Part shown: positions 8,201 through 14,877 of the stretch, piece after piece | How the letters are laid out: each line of letters starts with the position of its first letter | Numbering within the stretch: the stretch's first letter is position 1 | Source of the DNA: Nitrospira sp. | GTDB taxonomy: Bacteria > UBA9089 > CG2-30-40-21 > SBAY01 | Length of the DNA stretch: 18,909 nt | Direction: 5' to 3' | Assembly (NCBI GenBank): GCA_005239945.1 | Contig: SBAY01000236.1 | Location: 1-18,909, forward strand | Position numbers and translations under genes: made by a program | The notes under the pieces: model-generated | Database searches by the model: none | What the model saw: the letters and a program-made list of their open reading frames with translations, nothing else | Told to the model about the DNA's origin: nothing

Positions 8201-9657
8201 GCAGGGAAGATAGGTTTCCCTGGGCCTCCAGAGTTTAGATAAAGGGCTACATTTCCATCTCTATTACCAACGATTAAATCTTCCAATCCATCATTATTCC
8301 AGTGACATACTATTGGAGTAGCATCATTTTTGACCCATAATGATGGCCTGGTTCCTGTTCCAGTAGTGGCTTTAGTTCCTGTTTTAAAAATTGGTGAGTC
8401 GACTATTCCATAGAACAAATAGATATATCCCCATTCATCTCCCACAATTAAGTCTTTATTTCCATCATGATCCCAGTCATAGACAAAAGGGGAGGCGTTA
8501 TTTACAATAATATCGGTTGGGGTTCCTGGATTTTGCTGAAATGTGTAGGCATCAGTGAATACAGGGTCTTTATCTGTGCCTGAGTTTAGATAACATTTCA
8601 CATAACCATTTATATCACCAACAATCAGATCTTTTTTCCCATCACCATTCCAATCTATTACCATGGGGATAATTCTACTACCTGCATCAAGGTCCTGTGG
8701 GGCACCAGCTATCTTAAATGAGGTAGAAAATTCAGGTGGTTTGTTACCTGAGTTCAGGAAAAGATTTAAAGACCCATCCCTCTCACCAACTAATAAATCT
8801 ATCTCACCAGAATTATCCCAATTAATTATAAAAGGAGCGGCATTATCTCCAATATCTATATTTTGATTATTTGCTTTAATTTTTGTGCCAGTGCCGGTAG
8901 TAAAGGTAGGAGTACCGGGGGTTATACTTGAAAAAAGGTAAATTTCACCCTCACCATTACCGACAATTAAATCTTTAGTTCCATTACCATCCCAGTCAGT
9001 TACAATGGGTCGGGCATCATTTTTTACCCATAATGGAGTTGAACCAGTACCTAAAACCCTACTGCCACCATTGGTAAACGCAGGACTTTCATCTGACCCG
9101 GAGTTTAAATATACCCAGATATTACCATATTTATCACCAATGATAAGGTCTTTTTTAGTATCATCATTCCAGTCGTAAACAAACGGTGTAGCATTAGGAT
9201 GTGAAGCAATTCCAGTAAGAGGTACCGCGGGCTGTAAAACAGGTAAATGTTTTGTAGGAGCTCCAGCTTCACTTATAAATAAAGTTAATTCTCCCTTTCC
9301 ATTTCCAACAATTAAATCCAGGTCATTTGTATTGTCCCAATTGACTACAAAAGGTGCGGCGTTAGAACTCAGCTTAATTGAGTCACCGCTAACTCCGAGT
9401 TTAAAGCCAGGTCCAAATTCAGGAAAATTATCCGAGCCAAAATTTTCATAGAACCATACATACCCACTTGCATCACCTATAATTAAGTCTTTCAACCCAT
9501 CATAATTATAATCTATAACCATAGGTACTGCCCGAGAAGACACATTCAGCAGGTGTGATTTGGTTCTTGTCCCTTCATCAAATTTAAGCGTCCCTGCAGA
9601 GATAGAAATGGGAGTAAAAATACACACTAATCCTATCGATAAAATAAATTTTTTCAC
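5254..9657 (-). CDS. Large secreted FG-GAP/VCBS-repeat protein with FlgD/T9SS-type C-terminal domain
   Basis: This 1467-residue exported protein begins at a GTG (not ATG) with a well-placed AAAGGGG Shine-Dalgarno sequence (9669-9663). After a signal peptide (about 1-21) I count 15 FG-GAP/VCBS repeats of the form DWNGDGKKDLIVGDxxGYVxxY, whose Asp/Asn-rich loops should bind calcium. Ten lie at about residues 45-600 and five at about 725-1000. Ig-like modules containing I(N/T)Y-L-D-(A/D)-N-C-(I/L)-V-Y patterns follow the first block (about 603-720) and the second (two, about 1005-1200). A further beta-rich region precedes a C-terminal domain (about 1370-1467) with SPNPF, VEIYTIAGELVRE and WDLKNDYGRLVGSGIYIY, the FlgD-Ig/type A sorting-like signature. 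Calcium-stabilised surface or matrix protein is the likely role; no catalytic motif is seen. It is first in an operon with the PorV-like barrel, behind a promoter and a long structured leader. Confidence 0.9.
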   Translation of the reverse strand: MKKFILSIGLVCIFTPISISAGTLKFDEGTRTKSHLLNVSSRAVPMVIDYNYDGLKDLIIGDASGYVWFYENFGSDNFPEFGPGFKLGVSGDSIKLSSNAAPFVVNWDNTNDLDLIVGNGKGELTLFISEAGAPTKHLPVLQPAVPLTGIASHPNATPFVYDWNDDTKKDLIIGDKYGNIWVYLNSGSDESPAFTNGGSRVLGTGSTPLWVKNDARPIVTDWDGNGTKDLIVGNGEGEIYLFSSITPGTPTFTTGTGTKIKANNQNIDIGDNAAPFIINWDNSGEIDLLVGERDGSLNLFLNSGNKPPEFSTSFKIAGAPQDLDAGSRIIPMVIDWNGDGKKDLIVGDINGYVKCYLNSGTDKDPVFTDAYTFQQNPGTPTDIIVNNASPFVYDWDHDGNKDLIVGDEWGYIYLFYGIVDSPIFKTGTKATTGTGTRPSLWVKNDATPIVCHWNNDGLEDLIVGNRDGNVALYLNSGGPGKPIFPAEPFYLKTDNNNLIDVGHNAKPYVVDYDNDGKKDLVIGSGGEYQDGYVYVYLNISEDSNPIFTTAQPSYFQVEADDESLQVSGYAAPVVMDWNNDNKLDLIVGEEEGYINLYTGSIKNTPPTVLCETLSGTQSKEVTINYILKDAENDVCSIMVIYSKDGGNEFNTAIMVADAGDGMTNLNSSKDGVRHSFVWDSVANLGGNFEEQVIIGIIPHDGKVGGNSGQTNNFWVNNLNPPPGKKIKLHGTDLNLDNNSTPIVTDWNGDSKRDLLIGGEDGYVYFCKNVGTDDSPKFDTAYPLQAGTDSLKVNGYSNPFVANWDHTGRNDLLVGDGEGYVTFFKNTDVYLNLASGEKIKVGAVDLKIPGGNAVPVVVNWNNDGYDDLIVGSGDGTVYLYLNDTTSNTIPKLLPGVKIQANSDLQVGKNATPYIIDWDDDNKGDLLIGNSAGYVFYYKNIGTNDATTFTTGTKIKFNEEEIKVDANSRPCVLNKNGGNIDLLIGSKAGYVFLYPLTDVNKNTAPQLTITNPQGTQTTQTGSVSITYLLQDDQWNTCLIKVEYSENGQNWYPASGTAKTNLDSSPNGITHTFVWFSDKDVPATLTYVCLRFTPNDGLVDGSTTAVSFYLRNKNNLPMVKNVLPGVGNLGQVEISYDLQDVDNDLCQVFVEYQGGTVVGKWTTATIVGTVTKIAPGTGLKLTWLSQVDEKNQSANNYKIKITPYDVEYGTPGISTAFKLDNSLISSAIAPKATRTTLTFSPTTIEIMEPFSNDFDVLVTVEKNPAGIPPMNTLASLNDTVRRITTNWLPNATQQPLPQTAPQTKVKLTIPYTDIGSYETEILLRIFELRENKWMVAGTQSQSQSVDVVYNYVTAEVEHLSVFRIGLYAPTLSYFSVSPNPFKDNDGIRENGEIGAGGNYEFVTFQGVSKVEIYTIAGELVRESKEKEISSGIWQWDLKNDYGRLVGSGIYIYIARDTTGASLVGKVGVIR

Positions 9658-9740
9658 TTTATCCCCTTTAATTTACCTAACTCCTCTAAATATTTATCGG
9701 CTTTTATGGTTAATTTCTTGAGTTTTGGATTGGTTTAACC

Positions 9741-9765
9741 ACGAATTACACGAATTGGACGAATT
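9741..9765. repeat. Three ACGAATT words at 9-base spacing
   Basis: ACGAATT occurs at 9741-9747, 9750-9756 and 9759-9765, each starting exactly 9 bases after the last. It lies in the 5' leader of the large exoprotein gene. The same 9-base rhythm of ACGAA words appears near the right end of the window. Confidence 0.85.
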
Positions 9766-9793
9766 TAGAAATAAAAAAACAAAAGCAAATGCC

Positions 9794-9887
9794 AGAGGTG
9801 CTACCGCCTTTCACACTCTCCCAAAAAAAATTGGGAGGACAAAATTGTAACTCCAGGACTCTCGCCCTGTCAATCCCTCCTCCCAAT
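9794..9887 (-). promoter_or_regulatory. Structured 5' leader RNA candidate of the exoprotein operon
   Basis: Read on the minus strand, the transcript from the promoter at 9906-9934 would begin near 9899. About 12 bases later it enters a perfect 10-bp stem (9887-9878 with 9839-9830, ATTGGGAGGA/TCCTCCCAAT). This stem encloses an inner helix (ATTG/CAAT, then CAGG/CCTG) with a GCGAGAGT loop. The 3' half of the outer stem is shared with an alternative hairpin, CTCCCAA (9837-9831) pairing with TTGGGAG (9824-9818) across a six-U loop, so the two cannot form together. A third stem (AGAG-GTG with CAC-CTCT, 9819-9794, one bulge) is followed by a U-rich stretch. The layout resembles a riboswitch or attenuator, but I recognise no known class and the ligand is unknown. 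Confidence 0.5.
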
Positions 9888-9905
9888 AATTGTTAATTCT
9901 ACTTT

Positions 9906-9934
9906 ATTATACACCAAATTTTATATTATGTCAA
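9906..9934 (-). promoter_or_regulatory. Promoter of the exoprotein/PorV-like operon
   Basis: On the minus strand TTGACA (9934-9929) and TATAAT (9911-9906) are separated by exactly 17 bases. The predicted start is near 9899, giving a leader of about 240 bases before the GTG at 9657. The -35 element lies only 11 bases from the first plus-strand -35, so the two promoters diverge back to back and may compete. Confidence 0.85.
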
Positions 9935-9944
9935 TCAAAAAAGT

Positions 9945-9973
9945 TTGACATTTTTGATTAAATTAGGTATAAT
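9945..9973 (+). promoter_or_regulatory. Upstream tandem promoter for the S41 protease gene
   Basis: TTGACA at 9945-9950 and TATAAT at 9968-9973 with a 17-base spacer. The predicted start is near 9980, just before a 12-base palindrome. The leader to the protease ATG would be almost 490 bases. Confidence 0.75.
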
Positions 9974-9993
9974 AAGTTAGACTGGGTTGATAG

Positions 9994-10005
9994 GTCTTAT
10001 AAGAC
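9994..10005. repeat. Perfect 12-base palindrome between tandem promoters
   Basis: GTCTTATAAGAC is fully self-complementary and lies about 14-25 bases after the start predicted for the upstream promoter. It is part of a TAGGTCTTATAAGACATAG stretch that uses the same word as the hairpins beside the pilin genes. It could be an operator or just another repeat. Confidence 0.6.
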
Positions 10006-10033
10006 ATAGAGACCTGTTGGATAAAATTTTTAG

Positions 10034-10062
10034 TTGACACAAATAAAATTATCAGGTATAAT
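10034..10062 (+). promoter_or_regulatory. Downstream tandem promoter for the S41 protease gene
   Basis: TTGACA at 10034-10039 and TATAAT at 10057-10062 with a 17-base spacer. Like the promoter 89 bases upstream, its -10 sits in AGGTATAAT and is followed by TAGACT near the start point. The predicted leader to the ATG at 10468 is about 400 bases and contains the 318-base foldback. Confidence 0.85.
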
Positions 10063-10119
10063 ATCTAGACTCAAATATAAAGCTAATGTTGTCTTTTGTC
10101 GATAATATTAGAGATTAGA

Positions 10120-10437
10120 TTCAATTCAGACATTAGACTTAAGACTTTAGACATCGGACTTAAGTCGTAAACATTCAATGTTAGACTGTGTGAAAAGTTG
10201 ATTTTGTCATCCTTTGACTACAATATTTCGTGCTTAAATAAGATAAAATGACTACATTTTGTGGTATTAATATTCGATTTTAGGGTTTTCACACAATCTG
10301 ACGTTCAGCCATCAGCTTTTAGATGGAGAAAAAGATAATGGATGAACACCTGTCTCATCCAAAAACTGAAAGATTAAGCTTCCGGTTAACCGCTTACGAC
10401 TTAAGTCTTTAGCCTATGGTCTAATGTCTGAATTGAA
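10120..10437 (+). repeat. 318-base nested foldback in the protease leader
   Basis: Three nested pairs of arms are seen: 10120-10138 with 10419-10437 (19 of 19), 10157-10170 with 10394-10407 (14 of 14), and 10180-10196 with 10286-10302 (15 of 17). The outer arms are built from short words such as TTAGAC, CAGACATTAGAC and GACTTAAGTC. The element lies wholly between the downstream promoter and the Shine-Dalgarno sequence of the protease gene, so it would be transcribed and could fold in the message. It encodes no transposase and has no obvious target duplication. Confidence 0.9.
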
Positions 10438-10467
10438 GGAGAGTAGGTAAAGGAGGGTTATAATTAA

Positions 10468-11988
10468 ATGTTGTTTTGGAAGAAAAAAATATCGTGGTTG
10501 ATTGTCGGTATATTATGTTTAGGATTAAGTGTAGGTGATAGCAGGTCATCAAACGATAAAAGACAAGTGATGTATGATGACTTACGACTCTTCAGTCAAG
10601 TGCTTTCACTTGTTCAAACACAGTATGTAGATATTGATAAGGTTGACTCAAAGGAGTTAGTCTATGGAGCTATCAATGGATTATTAAAGAGTTTAAATGA
10701 CCCGCATAGCCGATTTATGACCCCGGAGTCATATAAAGAGATGAAGGTAGAAACAGAAGGAGAATTCGGTGGTTTAGGAATTGTTATTGGTCTTAAAGAT
10801 GAGCAATTGACGGTTATTTCACCAATTGAAGAAACCCCGGCTGATTTGGCTGGTGTGAAGGCAGGAGATAAGATTATGGAGATTGATGGGGTATCAACAA
10901 AAAATATTACCCTATTCGATGCCGTTAGTAAATTAAGAGGTCCAAAGGGAACACAGGTTACCATTAACATCGAAAGGGAAGGGGAAAAACAATGGCTTAA
11001 GTTTACCATTACCAGAGATATAATTAAGATTAAGAGCGTTAAATATGATACTATTAAAAATGACATTGGTTATATTCGGATAACTACTTTTAATCAAAAG
11101 ACAGCGGATGAACTCCAGGAGGCCCTTTTAAAATTAAAGGAAAATAATATCAAAAATTTAATCCTGGATTTACGAAATAATCCGGGGGGATTATTGGAAT
11201 CAGCCGTAGCGGTTACAAATGAATTTTTATCTTCCAATCTCCTGATTGTTTCCATAAACGGTCGTCTTCCTCATATGAATCAAGATTATAAGACAACGAA
11301 ACAAGGGGTAGATTATCCTCTGGTTGTTTTAATCAACCAGGGAAGTGCAAGTGGTTCAGAGATTGTGGCCGGGGCTATTCAGGACCCGCAGTATGAGAAA
11401 TTCTTGATAACAGACAAGGAAGAATATGAAAAATGGGAGAAGAAACGCCAGGAAGGGAATAAGGAAGAAATTACTATTGTTGAGAGTGAACCGGGTAAGT
11501 GGTATGTGAAAAGGAAAGTAGGTCCTGCACGAGGGGTTATTATAGGAATGCAGAGTTTTGGAAAGGGGTCGGTTCAGACAGTTCTTCCCTTAGCAGATAA
11601 CTCAGGGGTAGCTTTAACTACGGCTAAATATTATACCCCATCTGGCAGGACTATTCATCAGAAGGGGATTACTCCAGATATTATAGTCGAGGAACCTAAA
11701 TTGACGAAAGAAGATGAAGAGATGTTGAAGAAATTAGAAGAAGGCGGGTATGTGAAAAAATTTATCGAAGAACACAATCCTTATAAAAAAGAGGATTTTA
11801 AAAATTTACTTTCAGAGTTACAAAAAAATAAAATAGAAATAAAAGAAATTCTTCTTCAGAAAAAGATAGACCTCGAGATTATAAAAAAGGAATCAAAAAA
11901 GGAACCAATTTATGACCTGGTGCTGGATACCCAACTTCAACGGGCAGTGGATATTTTCGTTGCGTCACAGATATTTAATCGGAATTAA
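10468..11988 (+). CDS. ctpA: S41 carboxy-terminal processing protease (Ctp/Prc type)
   Basis: This 506-residue protein has an N-terminal membrane anchor or signal (about residues 9-23), a helical region with LNDPHSRFMTPESYKEM, a PDZ domain (about 90-175, with FGGLGIVIG and AGDKIMEIDG) and the S41 protease core. Catalytic Ser295 lies in GSASGSEIVAGA, Lys366 in SFGKGSVQ and Gln370 follows. The enzyme acts in the periplasm, trimming protein C-termini. Odd point: Ser and Lys are 71 residues apart, whereas Prc and CtpB have 25, because a charged stretch of about 46 residues (about 308-353, KEEYEKWEKKRQEGNKEE) is inserted between them. A charged helical tail (about 410-485) follows the core. The ATG has AGGAGG at 10451-10456, 11 bases upstream. 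Two tandem promoters lie further upstream; pilM downstream has its own promoter. Confidence 0.95.
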   Translation: MLFWKKKISWLIVGILCLGLSVGDSRSSNDKRQVMYDDLRLFSQVLSLVQTQYVDIDKVDSKELVYGAINGLLKSLNDPHSRFMTPESYKEMKVETEGEFGGLGIVIGLKDEQLTVISPIEETPADLAGVKAGDKIMEIDGVSTKNITLFDAVSKLRGPKGTQVTINIEREGEKQWLKFTITRDIIKIKSVKYDTIKNDIGYIRITTFNQKTADELQEALLKLKENNIKNLILDLRNNPGGLLESAVAVTNEFLSSNLLIVSINGRLPHMNQDYKTTKQGVDYPLVVLINQGSASGSEIVAGAIQDPQYEKFLITDKEEYEKWEKKRQEGNKEEITIVESEPGKWYVKRKVGPARGVIIGMQSFGKGSVQTVLPLADNSGVALTTAKYYTPSGRTIHQKGITPDIIVEEPKLTKEDEEMLKKLEEGGYVKKFIEEHNPYKKEDFKNLLSELQKNKIEIKEILLQKKIDLEIIKKESKKEPIYDLVLDTQLQRAVDIFVASQIFNRN

Positions 11989-12019
11989 CAAAAAATAAAT
12001 TATGGTTTAATAAAATTTC

Positions 12020-12048
12020 TTGACAAAGGAATCTATTTATGTTATTAT
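12020..12048 (+). promoter_or_regulatory. Promoter of the pilMNOPQ operon
   Basis: TTGACA at 12020-12025 and TATTAT at 12043-12048 are 17 bases apart, in the 96-base gap between the protease stop and pilM. The expected start is near 12055, about 30 bases before the ATG, leaving room for the AGGAGG at 12067-12072. Confidence 0.8.
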
Positions 12049-12084
12049 TATATTTACTGAAAATATAGGAGGAAAAGATAAATA

Positions 12085-13182
12085 ATGTTTGGACGGCATG
12101 GAAAAGTTCCAATAGGATTAGATATCAGCAATGATTCGGTTAAAGTAGTCAAACTTAGAAAACAGGACAGCAAAATAACTTTAGATGCTATTGGGATGAC
12201 AAAGATTTCTCCAGAACCTTTAGATGAAGATACCTTAGGGGCTAAACAAGAATTGGCAGTCAAGGCCATTAGAAATTTATTGGCTACCCATAAAATCGAT
12301 GCCAAAAAGGTTCGTAGCTCTGTTTCTGGGAATTCAATCGTAGTCAGATATCTCAAACTTCCTTTTATGGGTGAAACAGAATTGAAGGATGTAATTAAAT
12401 TTGAGGCTGAAGAACATATTCCATTTGATATCGAGCATGTAATTATAGATTTTCAGATAATAAAAGAGACGGTAGAAAAAAATGAGCGGATGATATTGGT
12501 CTTATTAGTAGCCTCTAAAGAGGAACTGATTTATGACCATATGGAGGTATTACGACGAGCTGGAGTAGAAACTACTCATATTAATGTAGATACCTTTGCC
12601 ACAGAAGATGCCCTTACTTATGGGATAGGAGAGGAGGATGTAATTGCTTTGGTTGATATTGGCGCCAGAATGACCAATATCAATGTCGTTGAAAATAAGA
12701 TTTCCTGTTTTAATCGTGATGTTTTAGTTGGTGGTAATGATTTTACGGAAGCTATCAGGAGGGAATTAGGGGTAAGTTTTCAGGAAGCTGAGAAAATAAA
12801 AGAGGAGGAAGGGGTAATTCTTTTACCCGAGGAAATGCGAGTAGGGGCACCTGGAGTTGGGGGAGACCGTGCGGGACAAATTTCCTATGCTATTGAATCT
12901 GTAGGGACAAGACTATTAGATGAATTAGAACGCTCTTTTGCTTATTATTATACGCAATTACCTGTATATCGAAAGAATATTGACCGGGTTATTCTAAGTG
13001 GGGGGAGTGCAAAACTGGCTAATCTGGATAATTTTTTAGCCAATGGTTTAGGTATGACGGTGGTAGAAGGAGATCCTTTTGCTAAAATAACGATACCTGC
13101 AAAATTTGACCAGGAATATATTAAAAAAGTAGCCCCTGCTTTCTCGGTAGCGGTAGGATTGGCCTTGAAAGGATTGATGTAA
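12085..13182 (+). CDS. pilM: Type IV pilus assembly protein PilM
   Basis: This 365-residue actin-like ATPase of the pilus alignment complex is cytoplasmic and binds the N-terminal tail of PilN. The actin-fold landmarks are present: PIGLDISNDSVKVVKL (about residues 9-24, phosphate 1), LVDIGARMTNINVV (about 189-202, phosphate 2, with Asp191) and RVILSGGSAKLANL (about 301-314, adenosine loop). KLPFMGETELKDVIKFEAEEHIPF (about 92-115) is a typical PilM block. It has no membrane segment. AGGAGG at 12067-12072 lies 12 bases before the ATG. It is the first gene of pilMNOPQ, with pilN 4 bases downstream. Length and order match the standard operon. Confidence 0.97.
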   Translation: MFGRHGKVPIGLDISNDSVKVVKLRKQDSKITLDAIGMTKISPEPLDEDTLGAKQELAVKAIRNLLATHKIDAKKVRSSVSGNSIVVRYLKLPFMGETELKDVIKFEAEEHIPFDIEHVIIDFQIIKETVEKNERMILVLLVASKEELIYDHMEVLRRAGVETTHINVDTFATEDALTYGIGEEDVIALVDIGARMTNINVVENKISCFNRDVLVGGNDFTEAIRRELGVSFQEAEKIKEEEGVILLPEEMRVGAPGVGGDRAGQISYAIESVGTRLLDELERSFAYYYTQLPVYRKNIDRVILSGGSAKLANLDNFLANGLGMTVVEGDPFAKITIPAKFDQEYIKKVAPAFSVAVGLALKGLM

Positions 13183-13186
13183 GACA

Positions 13187-13726
13187 ATGACAGAAATCAA
13201 TTTGATGCCACCGGTATTGGTGGAAAAGAAAAAAGGGCAATGGAGAAATGTAATTATTGGAATAGCGGTAAGCGCTATAATTTTATTATTTGCCCTCTGG
13301 TATGCAGGCATTGTTATGGGAGTAAAACAAAAGGAAGCGAAATTAGAAGAAATTACTACTCGTATAGCCGAGTTACAACCATATCTGGCAGAAATACGAC
13401 GACTGGAAGCTGAAATAACCGAGATGAAGAAACGAGTAGATGTTATCGTCCAATTAGATAAAGGAAGGTTTGTCTGGGCGCATATCTTAGATGAAATGAC
13501 TATATGTCTTCCCTCAGGACTCTGGTTAAGTGGATTTAGAAATACTGCGGGAACCGATTTGGATTTAGAGGGGAGTGCCTTCGATAACTTTTCTATCGCA
13601 AATTTCATGAATAATCTAATGAATTCTACCTCCTTTACAAATATAACTTTAGGTAGGATTGAGAGTATGGTCATTAATGAATATCCAATTAAGATCTTCT
13701 CAATCAAATGCAACTTCAGGGGATAA
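13187..13726 (+). CDS. pilN: Type IV pilus inner-membrane protein PilN
   Basis: This 179-residue bitopic protein starts with the short cytoplasmic INLMPP tail (residues 4-9) that docks in PilM. A single membrane helix follows (about 22-42), then a periplasmic coiled coil (about 44-85) and a small alpha/beta domain containing MTICLPSGLWLSGF (about 105-118), as is usual for PilN. It pairs with PilO to link PilM to PilP and PilQ. The ATG is 4 bases after the pilM stop with only a distant AGGA upstream, so translation is probably coupled to pilM. Length is normal for the family. Confidence 0.95.
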   Translation: MTEINLMPPVLVEKKKGQWRNVIIGIAVSAIILLFALWYAGIVMGVKQKEAKLEEITTRIAELQPYLAEIRRLEAEITEMKKRVDVIVQLDKGRFVWAHILDEMTICLPSGLWLSGFRNTAGTDLDLEGSAFDNFSIANFMNNLMNSTSFTNITLGRIESMVINEYPIKIFSIKCNFRG

Positions 13727-13732
13727 GTTAAA

Positions 13733-14290
13733 ATGAAAGTTGATATTCTTCAAGCATTAAAATCTATTTTTCTTTCTTTGATATTGATATGTGTAGTTGC
13801 TTACGGTTTCTCTACCTATATGTATAAACCTATGCGAGAGAAAGGGAGGGAATTAGACCAAAAAATAGTGGAAAAACAAAGGGAACTGGACGAAACAAAA
13901 AAAATAGTTGACAATTTAGATATTAAAAGGGCGGAATTCGAGAAGGTAAAAAAAGAACTTGAATTTGTAATTAAACGATTACCAAGTAAACAAGAAATGC
14001 CACAATTATTAGAAACAATCACTAAGATGGCATTGAAATCAAATATCGAGTTGCTCTCTTTCAAACCCCAACCATCTGTAAGTAAAGAGGTATATGAGGA
14101 AGTTCCGGTAAGTTTATATATCAAAGGAACTTATCATAGTATAGGATTCTTTTTAACTGAGATTGGAAATCTTGAAAGGATAATTACTCCTTCTAATGTT
14201 AATCTGAATTCTTTAATTCCATCAACAAAAGATCCTTCGACCACAAATGCAGATTTGATTATTACTGCTTTTGTATATAAGGAGCATTAA
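13733..14290 (+). CDS. pilO: Type IV pilus inner-membrane protein PilO
   Basis: This 185-residue protein has one membrane helix (about residues 12-27), a long charged coiled coil (about 35-85) and a periplasmic ferredoxin-like half including LPSKQEMPQLLETITKMA (about 84-101) and VSLYIKGTYHSIGFFLTEI, the usual PilO signature. It forms the heterodimer partner of PilN in the alignment complex. AGGGGA at 13718-13723 provides a Shine-Dalgarno sequence 9 bases before the ATG, and the gene begins 6 bases after pilN. Nothing is unusual in length or order. Confidence 0.95.
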   Translation: MKVDILQALKSIFLSLILICVVAYGFSTYMYKPMREKGRELDQKIVEKQRELDETKKIVDNLDIKRAEFEKVKKELEFVIKRLPSKQEMPQLLETITKMALKSNIELLSFKPQPSVSKEVYEEVPVSLYIKGTYHSIGFFLTEIGNLERIITPSNVNLNSLIPSTKDPSTTNADLIITAFVYKEH

Positions 14291-14295
14291 AAAAG

Positions 14296-14871
14296 ATGAA
14301 AAATTTTTTTATAGGTCTTATAGGTCTTATAGGTTTTATAGGTCTTATTACAGGCTGTGCTAAAAAAGAAGAGAAAAAAATAGTTGTGTTGCCACCCCAA
14401 ATTCCTATTGAAAAACCAGAGATGTATCTACCGGAAAAGTATGAATATAAATCATTAAATAAGCGAGATCCATTTATAGCCCTGGTGGTGAGTGAAAAAA
14501 AAGTTACCGAGGGAGGTAAAGAGTTATTATCACAAATAAATATTTTCGAATTGGAGATGACGGGAATCGTCTGGGACAAAAAGGAATCAATGGCTATCTT
14601 TCATGATGGAAATAATTTTGGATATATCTTGAAAAAAGGAAGACTGCTGGCTGATAATTTTAAACCGATTGAAGGGATTAGAGGAGAAATTACAAGAAAT
14701 AACAGGGTATTTTTACAACAGGGAAAATCAGAGGTTACCTTTTTTATTGGGAAACCAAAGATAACAAAAATACAAGGAGCACAAATATTAGCTCAAAAAG
14801 AAGTTGAGGAAAGAGAAGAACTTGATAAAAATATAGAATTTGAAGAAAAAGTTAATTTGAAAAAGGAGTGA
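14296..14871 (+). CDS. pilP: Type IV pilus lipoprotein PilP
   Basis: This 191-residue inner-membrane-anchored lipoprotein connects PilN/PilO to the secretin. The lipobox LITGC puts the lipidated cysteine at residue 21. The family motif RDPF is at residues 57-60, followed by a beta-sandwich domain (about 75-150, with ELEMTGIVWDKKESMAIFHDG) of the PilP/GspC homology-region type. A charged C-terminal tail follows, longer than some relatives. AAGGAG (14279-14284) lies 11 bases before the ATG. Odd point: the hydrophobic core of the signal peptide is encoded by four tandem 9-bp units, giving IGL-IGL-IGF-IGL. Identification rests on lipobox, RDPF and operon position. Confidence 0.93.
   Translation: MKNFFIGLIGLIGFIGLITGCAKKEEKKIVVLPPQIPIEKPEMYLPEKYEYKSLNKRDPFIALVVSEKKVTEGGKELLSQINIFELEMTGIVWDKKESMAIFHDGNNFGYILKKGRLLADNFKPIEGIRGEITRNNRVFLQQGKSEVTFFIGKPKITKIQGAQILAQKEVEEREELDKNIEFEEKVNLKKE
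14311..14346 (+). repeat. Four tandem ATAGGTCTT units inside the pilP signal sequence
   Basis: ATAGGTCTT is present at 14311-14319, 14320-14328 and 14338-14346, with ATAGGTTTT at 14329-14337. The 9-base unit preserves the frame and encodes repeated Ile-Gly-Leu/Phe. The same word forms the arms of the intergenic hairpin at 17870-17900 and the palindrome region at 9991-10008. Confidence 0.95.
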
Positions 14872-14877
14872 TTTAAA

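Noticed and set aside
9831..9888. GGGAGGA...TCCTCCC-A looks like a tRNA acceptor stem
   Set aside because: Only about 38 bases lie between the arms and no D, anticodon or T arm fits, so it is not a tRNA. The stem is better explained as part of the minus-strand leader.
10323..10412. A 29-codon plus-strand frame within the protease leader
   Set aside because: It falls inside the foldback, its last codons are made of the repeat arm, and it lacks a convincing Shine-Dalgarno sequence.
13048..13713. A 221-codon open frame on the minus strand
   Set aside because: It lies wholly across pilM and pilN, both secure in motif, length and order, and its translation has no recognisable domain.
14311..14346. 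Short direct repeats that might suggest a CRISPR-like array
   Set aside because: The units are 9 bases with no spacers and lie in frame within pilP.
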